This document shows positions 8,399 to 15,761 of a DNA stretch of 64,000 nucleotides, piece by piece; position 1 is the first letter of the stretch, and each line of letters starts with the position of its first letter. Source of the stretch: Lewinellaceae bacterium (GTDB lineage: Bacteria; Bacteroidota; Bacteroidia; Chitinophagales; Saprospiraceae); contig JACJYE010000012.1 in the NCBI GenBank assembly GCA_020636255.1, positions 203,293-267,292 of the forward strand. The letters are read 5' to 3'. The position numbers and the translations under genes were made by a program. The notes under the pieces were generated by a model that saw only the letters and a program-made list of their open reading frames with translations, did no database searches and was not told the origin of the DNA.

Positions 8399-8791
8399 AT
8401 GAAAGAATTGCAAGCTTATCAGCCGTCAGATGCTGAACTGGAAATCCTGCAGGTGCTTTGGGAACGGGGAGCGTTGAGCGTACGGGAAGTGCACGAGGCG
8501 CTGAGCCAGGAAAAGTCGGTAGGATACACCACTACCCTCAAGCAGATGCAGCGCATGCTGGACAAAGGCGTACTGGCGCGTACAGAGGAAGGTAAAGTGC
8601 ACTATTACCGGGCGGTGGTGAAAGAAAAGCCGGTGAAACGCTCGCTGGTGCGCCGGCTTATGGATACGGCGTTCGGCGGGTCGGCCGTTGGCATGGCGCT
8701 GCATTTGCTCGGCGAAGAGCAGCCGAGTGCGGAAGAGTTGAAGGATTTGGAGAAGCTCATCGAGCAAATGAAAAAAGAACAAAATGATTAA
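8399..8791 (+). CDS. BlaI/MecI/CopY family transcriptional repressor
   Basis: The 130-residue winged-helix protein has the family pattern from its N-terminus: PSDAELEILQVLWERGALSVREVHEAL, then YTTTLKQMQRMLDKGVLARTEEGKVHYY, with a C-terminal dimerisation helix (SAEELKDLEKLIEQMKKEQ). It should bind the two dyads upstream and repress its own operon. It overlaps the M56 peptidase gene by 8 bp, the classical BlaI-BlaR arrangement. The start at 8399 is chosen because the in-frame extension to 8345 would run through the operators. Confidence 0.93.
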   Translation: MKELQAYQPSDAELEILQVLWERGALSVREVHEALSQEKSVGYTTTLKQMQRMLDKGVLARTEEGKVHYYRAVVKEKPVKRSLVRRLMDTAFGGSAVGMALHLLGEEQPSAEELKDLEKLIEQMKKEQND

Positions 8792-10382
8792 CTGGGTTTC
8801 CTCCGATGCCTGGGCCCATGCGCTGGGCTGGGCGATCCTGCACTCTCTTTGGCAATCGGCGCTCATCAGCGGTATAGGCCTGGTAGGGCTGCGGCTCATG
8901 CGGCGCCGGCTGGCAGCGAACATCCAGTACGGGTTTGCCGTCGGGCTGCTGCTCGCCGCTGCCGTTTTGTTCGCCGCTACGGCCGCAGGATACTTTGCCC
9001 ACCCTGCCAGCCCCGAGCCTGCTATCACCAGTAATATTACGGGGCCAGACACTGCCGCGCTATCGCCGGCAGCGCCGGCGGAAGCGGCGTGGAACAGGCC
9101 TATGTCCACCCGGATAGAACGCCATTTACGCTGGCTGGTGATGGCCTGGTCGCTGGGTGTGCTTATACTGGGAGCCCGCCAGTTGGGATTTTACTTCTTC
9201 ATCACCCAACTGAAATACCTCGGGCTAAGCAGGCCGGAGGAAAAATGGCTGCAAATGCTCGACAGCCTACAACAAAGATATGGCCTCGCGCGCGCCATCC
9301 GGTTCTTTGAATCGGCGCTGGCGAAGGATATGATGGTGGTGGGGCATTTCAAACCCTACATCCTCGCCCCCGTAGGCCTGATGGCCGGGCTTACGCCCGC
9401 GCAGGTGGAAGCCTTACTGTTGCACGAGCTGGCCCACATCCGGCGCAATGACTTCCTCGTCAACCTGCTGCTGTGTTTATTAGAGGTATTGCTCTTCTAC
9501 CACCCTGGCGTGTGGTGGCTTTCCCGGCGCATCAGGCAGCTGCGCGAGGAATGCTGCGACAACCAGGTGCTGAGTACCGGCGCGAACCGATACGATTATG
9601 CTGAAGCACTGGCCCGGGCTGCGCGATTTTCTCAAACTTCCAAATACCCTTTAGTCATGGCTGCAAGTTCCCATTTTGCACAGCGTATCCATCGCCTGCT
9701 GCAACCCTCCCCTGAAAAAACGCTACAGGTTTCCAGGCCCATAGCCCTGTCTGTAGCCGTACTGTTGTTCCTGAGCCTGGCCGCTTTTACCGGTGTACTG
9801 CTGGGCGGCCAGCATACGGTAAGTATCGCCGCCGACAAGATGAACGTCCTCTACATCGGCGTAGACAACCCGCTGACCATTGCCGTGGCGGGCATCCCCA
9901 ATGAACAGGTGGAGGTAAAAAGCGAAGACGTAACGCTACTGAAAACCGGAGAAGGGCGCTATAATGCCCGCCCGAAAAAAGAAGGCAAGGTGGCGATCAG
10001 CGTAAGCGGCAACGGGCTGCCGCAAACGGACGTCGTTTTCCGCTCCAAACGCCTGCCCGACCCTCTGGCCACCCTTCAGGGCAGGACAGGAGGCAATATG
10101 AACATCGAGCAATTCCGCCAGTCTGTAGGCCTGGAGGCCAAAATGATGAATCTGGAATTTGACGCTTCCTGTAAGGTCCTCTCCTACAATTTCATCCACG
10201 TGCCCCCCAAGCAGGACCCCGTCGAGGTCGTCATGCATGGCCCGGCCTTTACAGATACGGCCAAAAAGGTGGCTAGCCAGGCAGAATCCGGTTCTGTCTA
10301 CTACTTCGACAACGTCCTGTGCGAATGCCCTGGCGACGAAGCGCCGAGGCAGGTCAATTCGCTGGTGTTTAAAGTCAAGTAG
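8784..10382 (+). CDS. BlaR1-like M56 metallopeptidase with GldM-like C-terminal domain
   Basis: The 532-residue protein has an N-terminal multi-span membrane part (helices near 15-38, 50-70, 115-142 and 225-245) with the M56 zinc motif HELAH at 214-218 and a further membrane helix at about 318-342. BlaR1-type proteins sense an outside signal and cleave the partner repressor. No penicillin-binding sensor domain follows. Instead residues about 353-532 (MNVLYIGVDNPLTIAVAG, then RLPDPLATLQGRTGGNMN, ending NSLVFKVK) resemble the C-terminal region of the gliding/T9SS protein GldM. The domain assignment rests on recalled family patterns. The signal and substrate are unknown. Confidence 0.85.
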   Translation: MINWVSSDAWAHALGWAILHSLWQSALISGIGLVGLRLMRRRLAANIQYGFAVGLLLAAAVLFAATAAGYFAHPASPEPAITSNITGPDTAALSPAAPAEAAWNRPMSTRIERHLRWLVMAWSLGVLILGARQLGFYFFITQLKYLGLSRPEEKWLQMLDSLQQRYGLARAIRFFESALAKDMMVVGHFKPYILAPVGLMAGLTPAQVEALLLHELAHIRRNDFLVNLLLCLLEVLLFYHPGVWWLSRRIRQLREECCDNQVLSTGANRYDYAEALARAARFSQTSKYPLVMAASSHFAQRIHRLLQPSPEKTLQVSRPIALSVAVLLFLSLAAFTGVLLGGQHTVSIAADKMNVLYIGVDNPLTIAVAGIPNEQVEVKSEDVTLLKTGEGRYNARPKKEGKVAISVSGNGLPQTDVVFRSKRLPDPLATLQGRTGGNMNIEQFRQSVGLEAKMMNLEFDASCKVLSYNFIHVPPKQDPVEVVMHGPAFTDTAKKVASQAESGSVYYFDNVLCECPGDEAPRQVNSLVFKVK

Positions 10383-10659
10383 CAGGAAAACGGGCCTCCG
10401 GCCCGTTCCCGGGGCCTCTATGCCTCTGGGACGGGCCAGAGGCCCGTCTTCCGGGCAGGATAACGGGCCTCCGGCACGTCCCCGCGAGGAGGCCGGCCAG
10501 GAGGCCCGCTTCCCTTGACTGATTTTTCCTGGGGACGGGCCAGAGGCCCGCCTTCCGGGCAGGATAACGGGCCTCCGGCACGTCCCCGCGAGGAGGCCGG
10601 CCAGGAGGCCCGCTTCCCTTGACTGATTTTTCCTGGGGACGGGCCAGAGGCCCGCCTTC
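10383..10659. repeat. 104-bp tandem repeat with GGGCC palindromes
   Basis: Two near-identical 104-bp units (10430-10533 and 10534-10637, one difference seen) are followed by a 23-bp start of a third that ends at the stop codon of the BNR gene. Each holds the core ACGGGCC-AGA-GGCCCG(T/C) and further inverted GGCCTCC/GGAGGCC blocks, and is preceded at 10391-10406 by CGGGCCTCCGGCCCG. The convergent gene ends meet here, so the repeats fill the whole space between two stop codons. They share their core with the 3.7-4.0 kb array. Confidence 0.88.
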
Positions 10660-13600
10660 CTATTGCTTACCGTAGTCCATTTTCATCCCCGGCGTATAGG
10701 GCGCGCCGGCGGCGGCCATATCGGCTTCCAGGGCCCTGAGCTTCTCGTCCACCAGTTGGTTGATCTGTGCAGCCAGGGGTTTGAATTCCTTTCGGGTGAT
10801 GCGCAGGCTTTCCCGCTGGGTTTCGGTGGGCGCTGAGGTGGAGCCTATCATGGAATAGATCAGCCCGCTCATGCGGCCCAAGAGGCCGGGCTCAGCCCCT
10901 TTGTCGATCTGGGTGGCGGTAGCATCGCCGTACAGGGCTTGCCTGATGCCGCGAAACTCCTCTTTCAGGGCCAGCAGGCGGCCAAACAGGCCTTCGGTAG
11001 GCGTAGGCGTCACTTCCAGGGCCTTCTCCAGCATCTCCATGCGGTTATCGGCTTCGTTCACCCGGCGGGTGAAGCCGCTGAACACGCGGTTGAATTCGTG
11101 TACTTCCTCCTGGAAGGCAACCAGGGCGGCGCGGTCTTCGGCGGGCAGCGTGACGCCGCCGAGCGTCTGCAGGCGGAAAGGCTGTGGGCCAACGAGGGCC
11201 GTCATTTCACCGTTCACATACTTATCCAGCGAAACCGTGTATTCCCCCGGCATGGCCAGGATGCCGCCGTCTTTGTTTCCGGAAGTGGACGAGCGCACCG
11301 GACGGGTAGAAGGCTGGCGCCCATCCCAGGTGATGCGCTGCACTCCTTTGGAAACGCCGGCGCGCAGCTTGCGCACCACGCCTCCGTCGGTGTCGCGGAT
11401 CGTGAACAGCAGATAGGGCGCTTCTTCTTTTTCCTCGGCCTTCAACTCTTCATACGTCGGATAGCGGATGGGTTCGCCGTCCTTGATCTTCTTTTTCTCT
11501 TCCTCGCGCCGCTTTTCCTGAAGCGTCTTGGCCTCCTCTTTGACGTAATAGGTAAAGGAAGCTCCAATGGGCGGGTTGTCGGCGATGAAGAAATTGTCGC
11601 CCTGATAGCTCTTGCCCCTTCCGCCGACCTGCTCTTTCTCGATAAAGATCAGGCCATCTTTAATGGGGAAAATGCTCGCTTCGGCTTCCATCGCCTTTTC
11701 GCTGATGCCCCGCAGCGGCGAATAATCATCGAGCACGTAGAAGCCACGGCCAAAGGTGGCCAGCACCAGAGCGTCATCCCTTTTCTGGATCGCGATATCG
11801 CGCACGGCGATGGTGGGCAGGCCGCCCTTGAGCTGTTTCCAGTGGGCGCCGCCGTCGTTGGAGAAGAAGCAGCCGAATTCGGTGCCGACGAACAGCAGGC
11901 CGGAGGCTACATGGTCTTCGGCAATGGCATAGACAGAGCCGCGTTCGGGAAGGGTATTGCTGATGTTCATCCACGTCCGGCCCTTGTCGGTACTTTTGTA
12001 GAGGTAGGGTTTGAAGTCGCCGTACTTGTGGTGGTTGAACGCGGCATACACGACATTCTCATCGTGTTGGGAAGCCAGCAGGTAGTTGACGTAGGTGCGT
12101 TCCGGAGCGCCAGGGATGTCGTTGACATCCACCTTGGCCCAGTTCTGGCCGCCGTCCTGGGTTATCTGTATCAGGCCATCGTCGGTGCCGGCATACAGCA
12201 GGTTTTCGTTTTTGGGGCTTTCCGAAAAAGCGACGATCGTGCCGTAGGGAGAAGTCGAAGCGTTTTTAGCTACCGCATCTATACTCTGCACCCGCCCCAT
12301 CACCGGCAGGGCATTCCGGTCGAGCTGCCGGGTCAGGTCGGGGCTGATGACGGACCAGGCGTTGCCGCGGTTTTCGCTGCGGAACAGTTTGTTGGCGGCA
12401 AAATACAGGCGGGTAGGCTGGTGGGTGGAAACGGCCAGCGGCGCATCCCAGTTCCAGCGGTACTCATCTTCGCCTTCCCGCGGTTCGGGCTGAATGCCGG
12501 TTTCTTCCCCACTTTTCCGGTCGTATCGCACCAGCCCGCCGTACTGGTGCTGGGCATACACGATATCGGGGTTATTGGGGTCGATCTGTGATTCGAAGCC
12601 ATCGCCCCCATGCGTAGTGAACCAATCGGCGTTGACGATGCCGCTGGCACTTTGCGTGCGCGACGGGCCGCCGAGGCTCCAGTTATCCTGGGTGCCGCCG
12701 TAGATGTAAAAGAAGGGCAGGCTGTTGTCCACCGCCACTTTATAGAATTGGGTGACCGGCAGGTTATCTTTAAAGTTCCAGGTTTTGCCGGCATCGAAGC
12801 TATCGTAGATGCCGCCGTCGCAGCCGACGAGGAAATAGGTAGGCTGTTGCGGGTCGACCCACATGGCGTGGTTGTCGACGTGTTTGTGCTCTTCTCCCAG
12901 CGGTTCGAAGTTTTTGCCGCCATTCTGCGTCCAGTGCAGGTAGGTATCCATTGCGAACACGACATCGGGCTCAGTAGGATGGGCAACGATCTCGATGTAA
13001 TAATTACCTGAAGTGGAATAGCCACTGCGTTTTTCCCAGGAAGCACCGCGGTTGGTAGAGCGGAAAAAGCCGCCTTTATCCTGGGCTGCTTCCACCATAG
13101 CGTAGATTACTTCCGGGTCGGCTGGGGAGATGGCCAGCCCGATGCGGCCCAGGTCGACAGAAGGCAGCCCTTTATTGGCCTTTTCCCAGGTTTTGCCGCC
13201 ATCGGTAGTCTTGTAGATGCCACTACCCGGGCCGCCGCTGACGTAGGTGAAAACGTGGCGGCGGCGCTGATGGGCTGCTGCGTAAAGCAGGTCGGGATTG
13301 CGGGGGTCCATGACGAGGTCGGCAATCCCTGTATTTTCATCGATCGTCAGGACGGCATCCCAGGTCTTGCCGCCGTCGGTGGTTTTGTAAACACCCCGGT
13401 CGCCGCCCTCGCTCCACAGGGGCCCGCCAGCGGCTACGTATACGACGCGCGAGTCGCGGGGGTCGACGATGATCTTGCTGATGTGCTCTGAGTTTTTCAG
13501 GCCCATATTTTTCCAGCTCTTGCCGCCGTCTTCCGACTTGTATATGCCATCGCCATAGGCTACGGAGCGCTGGTTGTTGTTCTCGCCGGAGCCCACCCAC

Positions 13601-13953
13601 ACCACGTTCGTGTTGTTGGGGTCGAGCGTAATGCAGCCGATAGAATAGGAACCTTCGCCGTCGAAGAGGGGCTCGTAGGTGGTGCCGGCATTCTCCGTTT
13701 TCCATACGCCGCCCGACGAAGTAGCGACATAGTAGATGCTGCGGTTGTCGGGATGCACCGCAAAATCGGATATCCGGCCTGAAGTGAGCGCCGGGCCGAC
13801 GGAACGGAATTTCAGGCCTGACAGGGATAAAGTATCTAGATAGTGCTTGGGTTGTTCTTCCTTATCCTTTTCTTTTTTTGCTTTTTGTGCCGATGCCGGC
13901 AAAGCCAGAGAAAGCGACAGGAAGAGCAACAGGAGGGTCTTTACTTTACTCAT
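10660..13953 (-). CDS. Exported BNR/sortilin-type beta-propeller protein (glycosyl-hydrolase-like)
   Basis: The 1097-residue protein begins MSKVKTLLLLFLSLSLALPASAQ, a clear signal peptide; the frame extends nine codons upstream to 13980. The body is a series of BNR/Asp-box repeats (GVWKTENAGTTYEP, GIYKSEDGGKSWKN, GVYKTTDGGKTW, GIYKTTDGGKTW, LYKSTDKGRTW), as in the Vps10/sortilin-like propellers often annotated as glycosyl hydrolases in Bacteroidota. The last 350 residues contain a Lys/Glu-rich insert and a beta-rich segment (GEYTVSLDKYVNGEMTALVGP). No T9SS domain is visible at the C-terminus, so periplasmic location is likely. Catalytic activity cannot be confirmed. Confidence 0.85.
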   Translation of the reverse strand: MSKVKTLLLLFLSLSLALPASAQKAKKEKDKEEQPKHYLDTLSLSGLKFRSVGPALTSGRISDFAVHPDNRSIYYVATSSGGVWKTENAGTTYEPLFDGEGSYSIGCITLDPNNTNVVWVGSGENNNQRSVAYGDGIYKSEDGGKSWKNMGLKNSEHISKIIVDPRDSRVVYVAAGGPLWSEGGDRGVYKTTDGGKTWDAVLTIDENTGIADLVMDPRNPDLLYAAAHQRRRHVFTYVSGGPGSGIYKTTDGGKTWEKANKGLPSVDLGRIGLAISPADPEVIYAMVEAAQDKGGFFRSTNRGASWEKRSGYSTSGNYYIEIVAHPTEPDVVFAMDTYLHWTQNGGKNFEPLGEEHKHVDNHAMWVDPQQPTYFLVGCDGGIYDSFDAGKTWNFKDNLPVTQFYKVAVDNSLPFFYIYGGTQDNWSLGGPSRTQSASGIVNADWFTTHGGDGFESQIDPNNPDIVYAQHQYGGLVRYDRKSGEETGIQPEPREGEDEYRWNWDAPLAVSTHQPTRLYFAANKLFRSENRGNAWSVISPDLTRQLDRNALPVMGRVQSIDAVAKNASTSPYGTIVAFSESPKNENLLYAGTDDGLIQITQDGGQNWAKVDVNDIPGAPERTYVNYLLASQHDENVVYAAFNHHKYGDFKPYLYKSTDKGRTWMNISNTLPERGSVYAIAEDHVASGLLFVGTEFGCFFSNDGGAHWKQLKGGLPTIAVRDIAIQKRDDALVLATFGRGFYVLDDYSPLRGISEKAMEAEASIFPIKDGLIFIEKEQVGGRGKSYQGDNFFIADNPPIGASFTYYVKEEAKTLQEKRREEEKKKIKDGEPIRYPTYEELKAEEKEEAPYLLFTIRDTDGGVVRKLRAGVSKGVQRITWDGRQPSTRPVRSSTSGNKDGGILAMPGEYTVSLDKYVNGEMTALVGPQPFRLQTLGGVTLPAEDRAALVAFQEEVHEFNRVFSGFTRRVNEADNRMEMLEKALEVTPTPTEGLFGRLLALKEEFRGIRQALYGDATATQIDKGAEPGLLGRMSGLIYSMIGSTSAPTETQRESLRITRKEFKPLAAQINQLVDEKLRALEADMAAAGAPYTPGMKMDYGKQ

Positions 13954-14044
13954 GGTTAGGAATCTTTTGATAAGTAACAATCAAAAAATATCTCCACTGG
14001 AGAACTTATTTTTTGAACATAGCTAAGGGCATTAAATGTAGGAA

Positions 14045-14102
14045 GAAATGCCCTGCCCGGCAAGCATAGCCACTTCATAGATGGCGGCATTTCCTATATT
14101 TG
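14045..14102 (+). promoter_or_regulatory. Candidate promoter of the antiporter gene with flanking dyad
   Basis: A perfect Bacteroidota -7 box, TATATTTG (14095-14102), lies 18 bp before the start codon. A perfect 8-bp inverted repeat, GAAATGCC (14045-14052) and GGCATTTC (14086-14093), brackets the likely -33 area and ends next to the box, so it may be a regulator site. No strong TTG at -33 is seen. Confidence 0.45.
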
Positions 14103-14120
14103 CAGCAAACCTGCAAAATT

Positions 14121-15365
14121 ATGGGCCTGTACGCCATCATCACAATCCTGATCGTCCTCTCCGCCCTGTTCGGCTACCTCAACGTGCGCTTTCTGAAATT
14201 GCCCACCACTATTGGGCTGATGATCATCTCTCTGGCCTTCTCGCTGCTGGCAATGGCCCTTGCCCCGGCCTTCCCTGCCCTGCTGGCATGGGAATCGAAC
14301 CTCATCCGGCAGGTCGACTTCCAGAAAGTGCTGATGGAGGGCATGCTGAGCTTTTTGCTATTTGCCGGCGCCCTGCATGTCGATTTCCAGCAAATGAAGG
14401 CACAACGATGGCCGATCATCCTGTTTGCCACCCTGGGCGTCATCGCATCCACCTTTCTCATCGGCGCGGTGATGTATGGGGTATTTCGGATGTTATCCCT
14501 GGATATCAATTTTATCTATTGCCTGTTGTTCGGGGCGCTCATATCCCCCACCGACCCTATCGCCGTCCTGGGTATCTTAAAAAAAGCGGGGGTGCCCAAA
14601 AAGCTGGAGGCCAAGATCGTTGGGGAAAGCCTATTCAATGACGGCATCGGCGTCGTCGTTTTCATCACCATTTTTCAGATCGCTGCTGCCGGTGAAGGCC
14701 ATATCGAGCCCTCGCATATCGGCCTGCTCTTTCTCGAAGAAGTCGGAGGCGGTATCGCGCTGGGCCTGGGGCTGGGTTACCTGGCCTACTACCTGATGCG
14801 TACGATCGACCATTATGAAGTAGAGGTGCTCGTCACGCTCGCACTGGTCATGGGAGGATATCTGCTGGCCAGCACGCTGCATTTTTCCGGCCCCCTCACC
14901 GTTGTCGTCGCCGGGCTGATGGTCGGGCACGAGCGGTTCCGCACCTCTTCCATGTCTGAAACGACCGAGCATTACGTCGATAAGTTCTGGGAGCTGATGG
15001 ATGTATTGTTCAATGCCCTGCTGTTCGTCCTCATCGGGCTCGAGATCCTCGTGTTACCTTTCGAGCGCCCTTATCTGCTGGCGGGCCTGCTGGCCATCCC
15101 CGTCGTGCTGCTGGCCCGGGCCGGTTCGCTGGCCCTGCCCATCGAGCTGTTCCGGCGCAAGCTCGAATTCGTTCCCAATACCAACCTCATTATGACCTGG
15201 GGCGGATTGAGGGGCGGCATTTCCATTGCGCTGGCCCTCTCCCTGGAGGAGTATATGGCCCGCACCCCATTGCTTACGATCACTTACGTAGTGGTGATTT
15301 TCTCTATTATCGTTCAGGGGTTGACGGTTGGGAAGCTGGCAGGCAAACAAACCCTCAGATATTAA
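14121..15365 (+). CDS. CPA1 family Na+/H+ antiporter (NhaP/NHE type)
   Basis: The 414-residue membrane protein has about twelve hydrophobic segments from the N-terminus (LYAIITILIVLSALFGYLNV). The family core is clear: LLFGALISPTDPIAVLGILKKAGVPKKLEAKIVGESLFNDGIGVVVF (about 137-183) with the paired acidic residues used in cation/proton exchange, and TWGGLRGGISIALALSL near the C-terminus. It should exchange Na+ (or K+) for H+ across the inner membrane for pH and salt homeostasis. The long cytoplasmic regulatory tail of eukaryotic relatives is absent. The start at 14121 follows the promoter; the frame is open seven codons further upstream. Confidence 0.92.
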   Translation: MGLYAIITILIVLSALFGYLNVRFLKLPTTIGLMIISLAFSLLAMALAPAFPALLAWESNLIRQVDFQKVLMEGMLSFLLFAGALHVDFQQMKAQRWPIILFATLGVIASTFLIGAVMYGVFRMLSLDINFIYCLLFGALISPTDPIAVLGILKKAGVPKKLEAKIVGESLFNDGIGVVVFITIFQIAAAGEGHIEPSHIGLLFLEEVGGGIALGLGLGYLAYYLMRTIDHYEVEVLVTLALVMGGYLLASTLHFSGPLTVVVAGLMVGHERFRTSSMSETTEHYVDKFWELMDVLFNALLFVLIGLEILVLPFERPYLLAGLLAIPVVLLARAGSLALPIELFRRKLEFVPNTNLIMTWGGLRGGISIALALSLEEYMARTPLLTITYVVVIFSIIVQGLTVGKLAGKQTLRY

Positions 15366-15392
15366 AAAAACACGCATAGATTGTTTTTTTAA
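15362..15392 (+). terminator. A/T-rich inverted repeat after the antiporter gene
   Basis: TTAAAAAAAC (15362-15371) and GTTTTTTTAA (15383-15392) form a perfect 10-bp inverted repeat overlapping the stop codon. The stem is A/T only, so terminator strength is doubtful, but the T run on the descending arm fits intrinsic termination. Confidence 0.4.
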
Positions 15393-15411
15393 TGAAAACG
15401 CATTATATTTG
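15381..15411 (+). promoter_or_regulatory. Candidate promoter of the subtilisin gene
   Basis: TTG (15381-15383), 20 bp, then TATATTTG (15404-15411) is a good match to the Bacteroidota housekeeping promoter. Transcription would begin near 15417, leaving a leader of about 345 nt before the ATG at 15762. Confidence 0.55.
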
Positions 15412-15416
15412 CCATG

Positions 15417-15761
15417 TATATGATTCTTTTGTGTCTGTAATAAACTAGCTATCCATTCGTACTCCCTGAGAAAACTCCATGCACAAACACTGTGCTGTAT
15501 CCATGAGAATGGCCACTATGCCATCGAATGATAATTCTCCATTTCAACGTGTAATTCCCAACACCAATGTTATAACGGCAAACTCACTTGCCGGGTTATG
15601 CTTTGAATTCCCCCCTTCAAAGCAAGGATATCGATTTTGAAGCGGCTACATACCCAAACATAAGTAATCAGCAAGGGAAGACGGCTTCCCAACTATAACC
15701 CGGCGGCCCTGTGTGGTTTTTTACTCAGATCATGGGCCGCTATACAAACAAGTATAGCACA
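15417..15761 (+). ncRNA. Long structured 5' leader, candidate cis-regulatory RNA
   Basis: No gene is seen in this stretch. It contains a stem ATAAC-GGCAA/TTGCC-GTTAT (15572-15599), a 9-bp perfect hairpin TGCTTTGAA/TTCAAAGCA (15599-15624), and a late segment ATAACCCGG (15695-15703) that can pair with CCGGGTTAT (15591-15599). The last pairing competes with the first stem, so two exclusive folds are possible. No known riboswitch consensus was recognised. Confidence 0.4.

Noticed and set aside
8784..10382. True beta-lactam sensor BlaR1/MecR1
   Set aside because: No penicillin-binding domain with SxxK/KTG motifs follows the M56 region, and no beta-lactamase gene is nearby.
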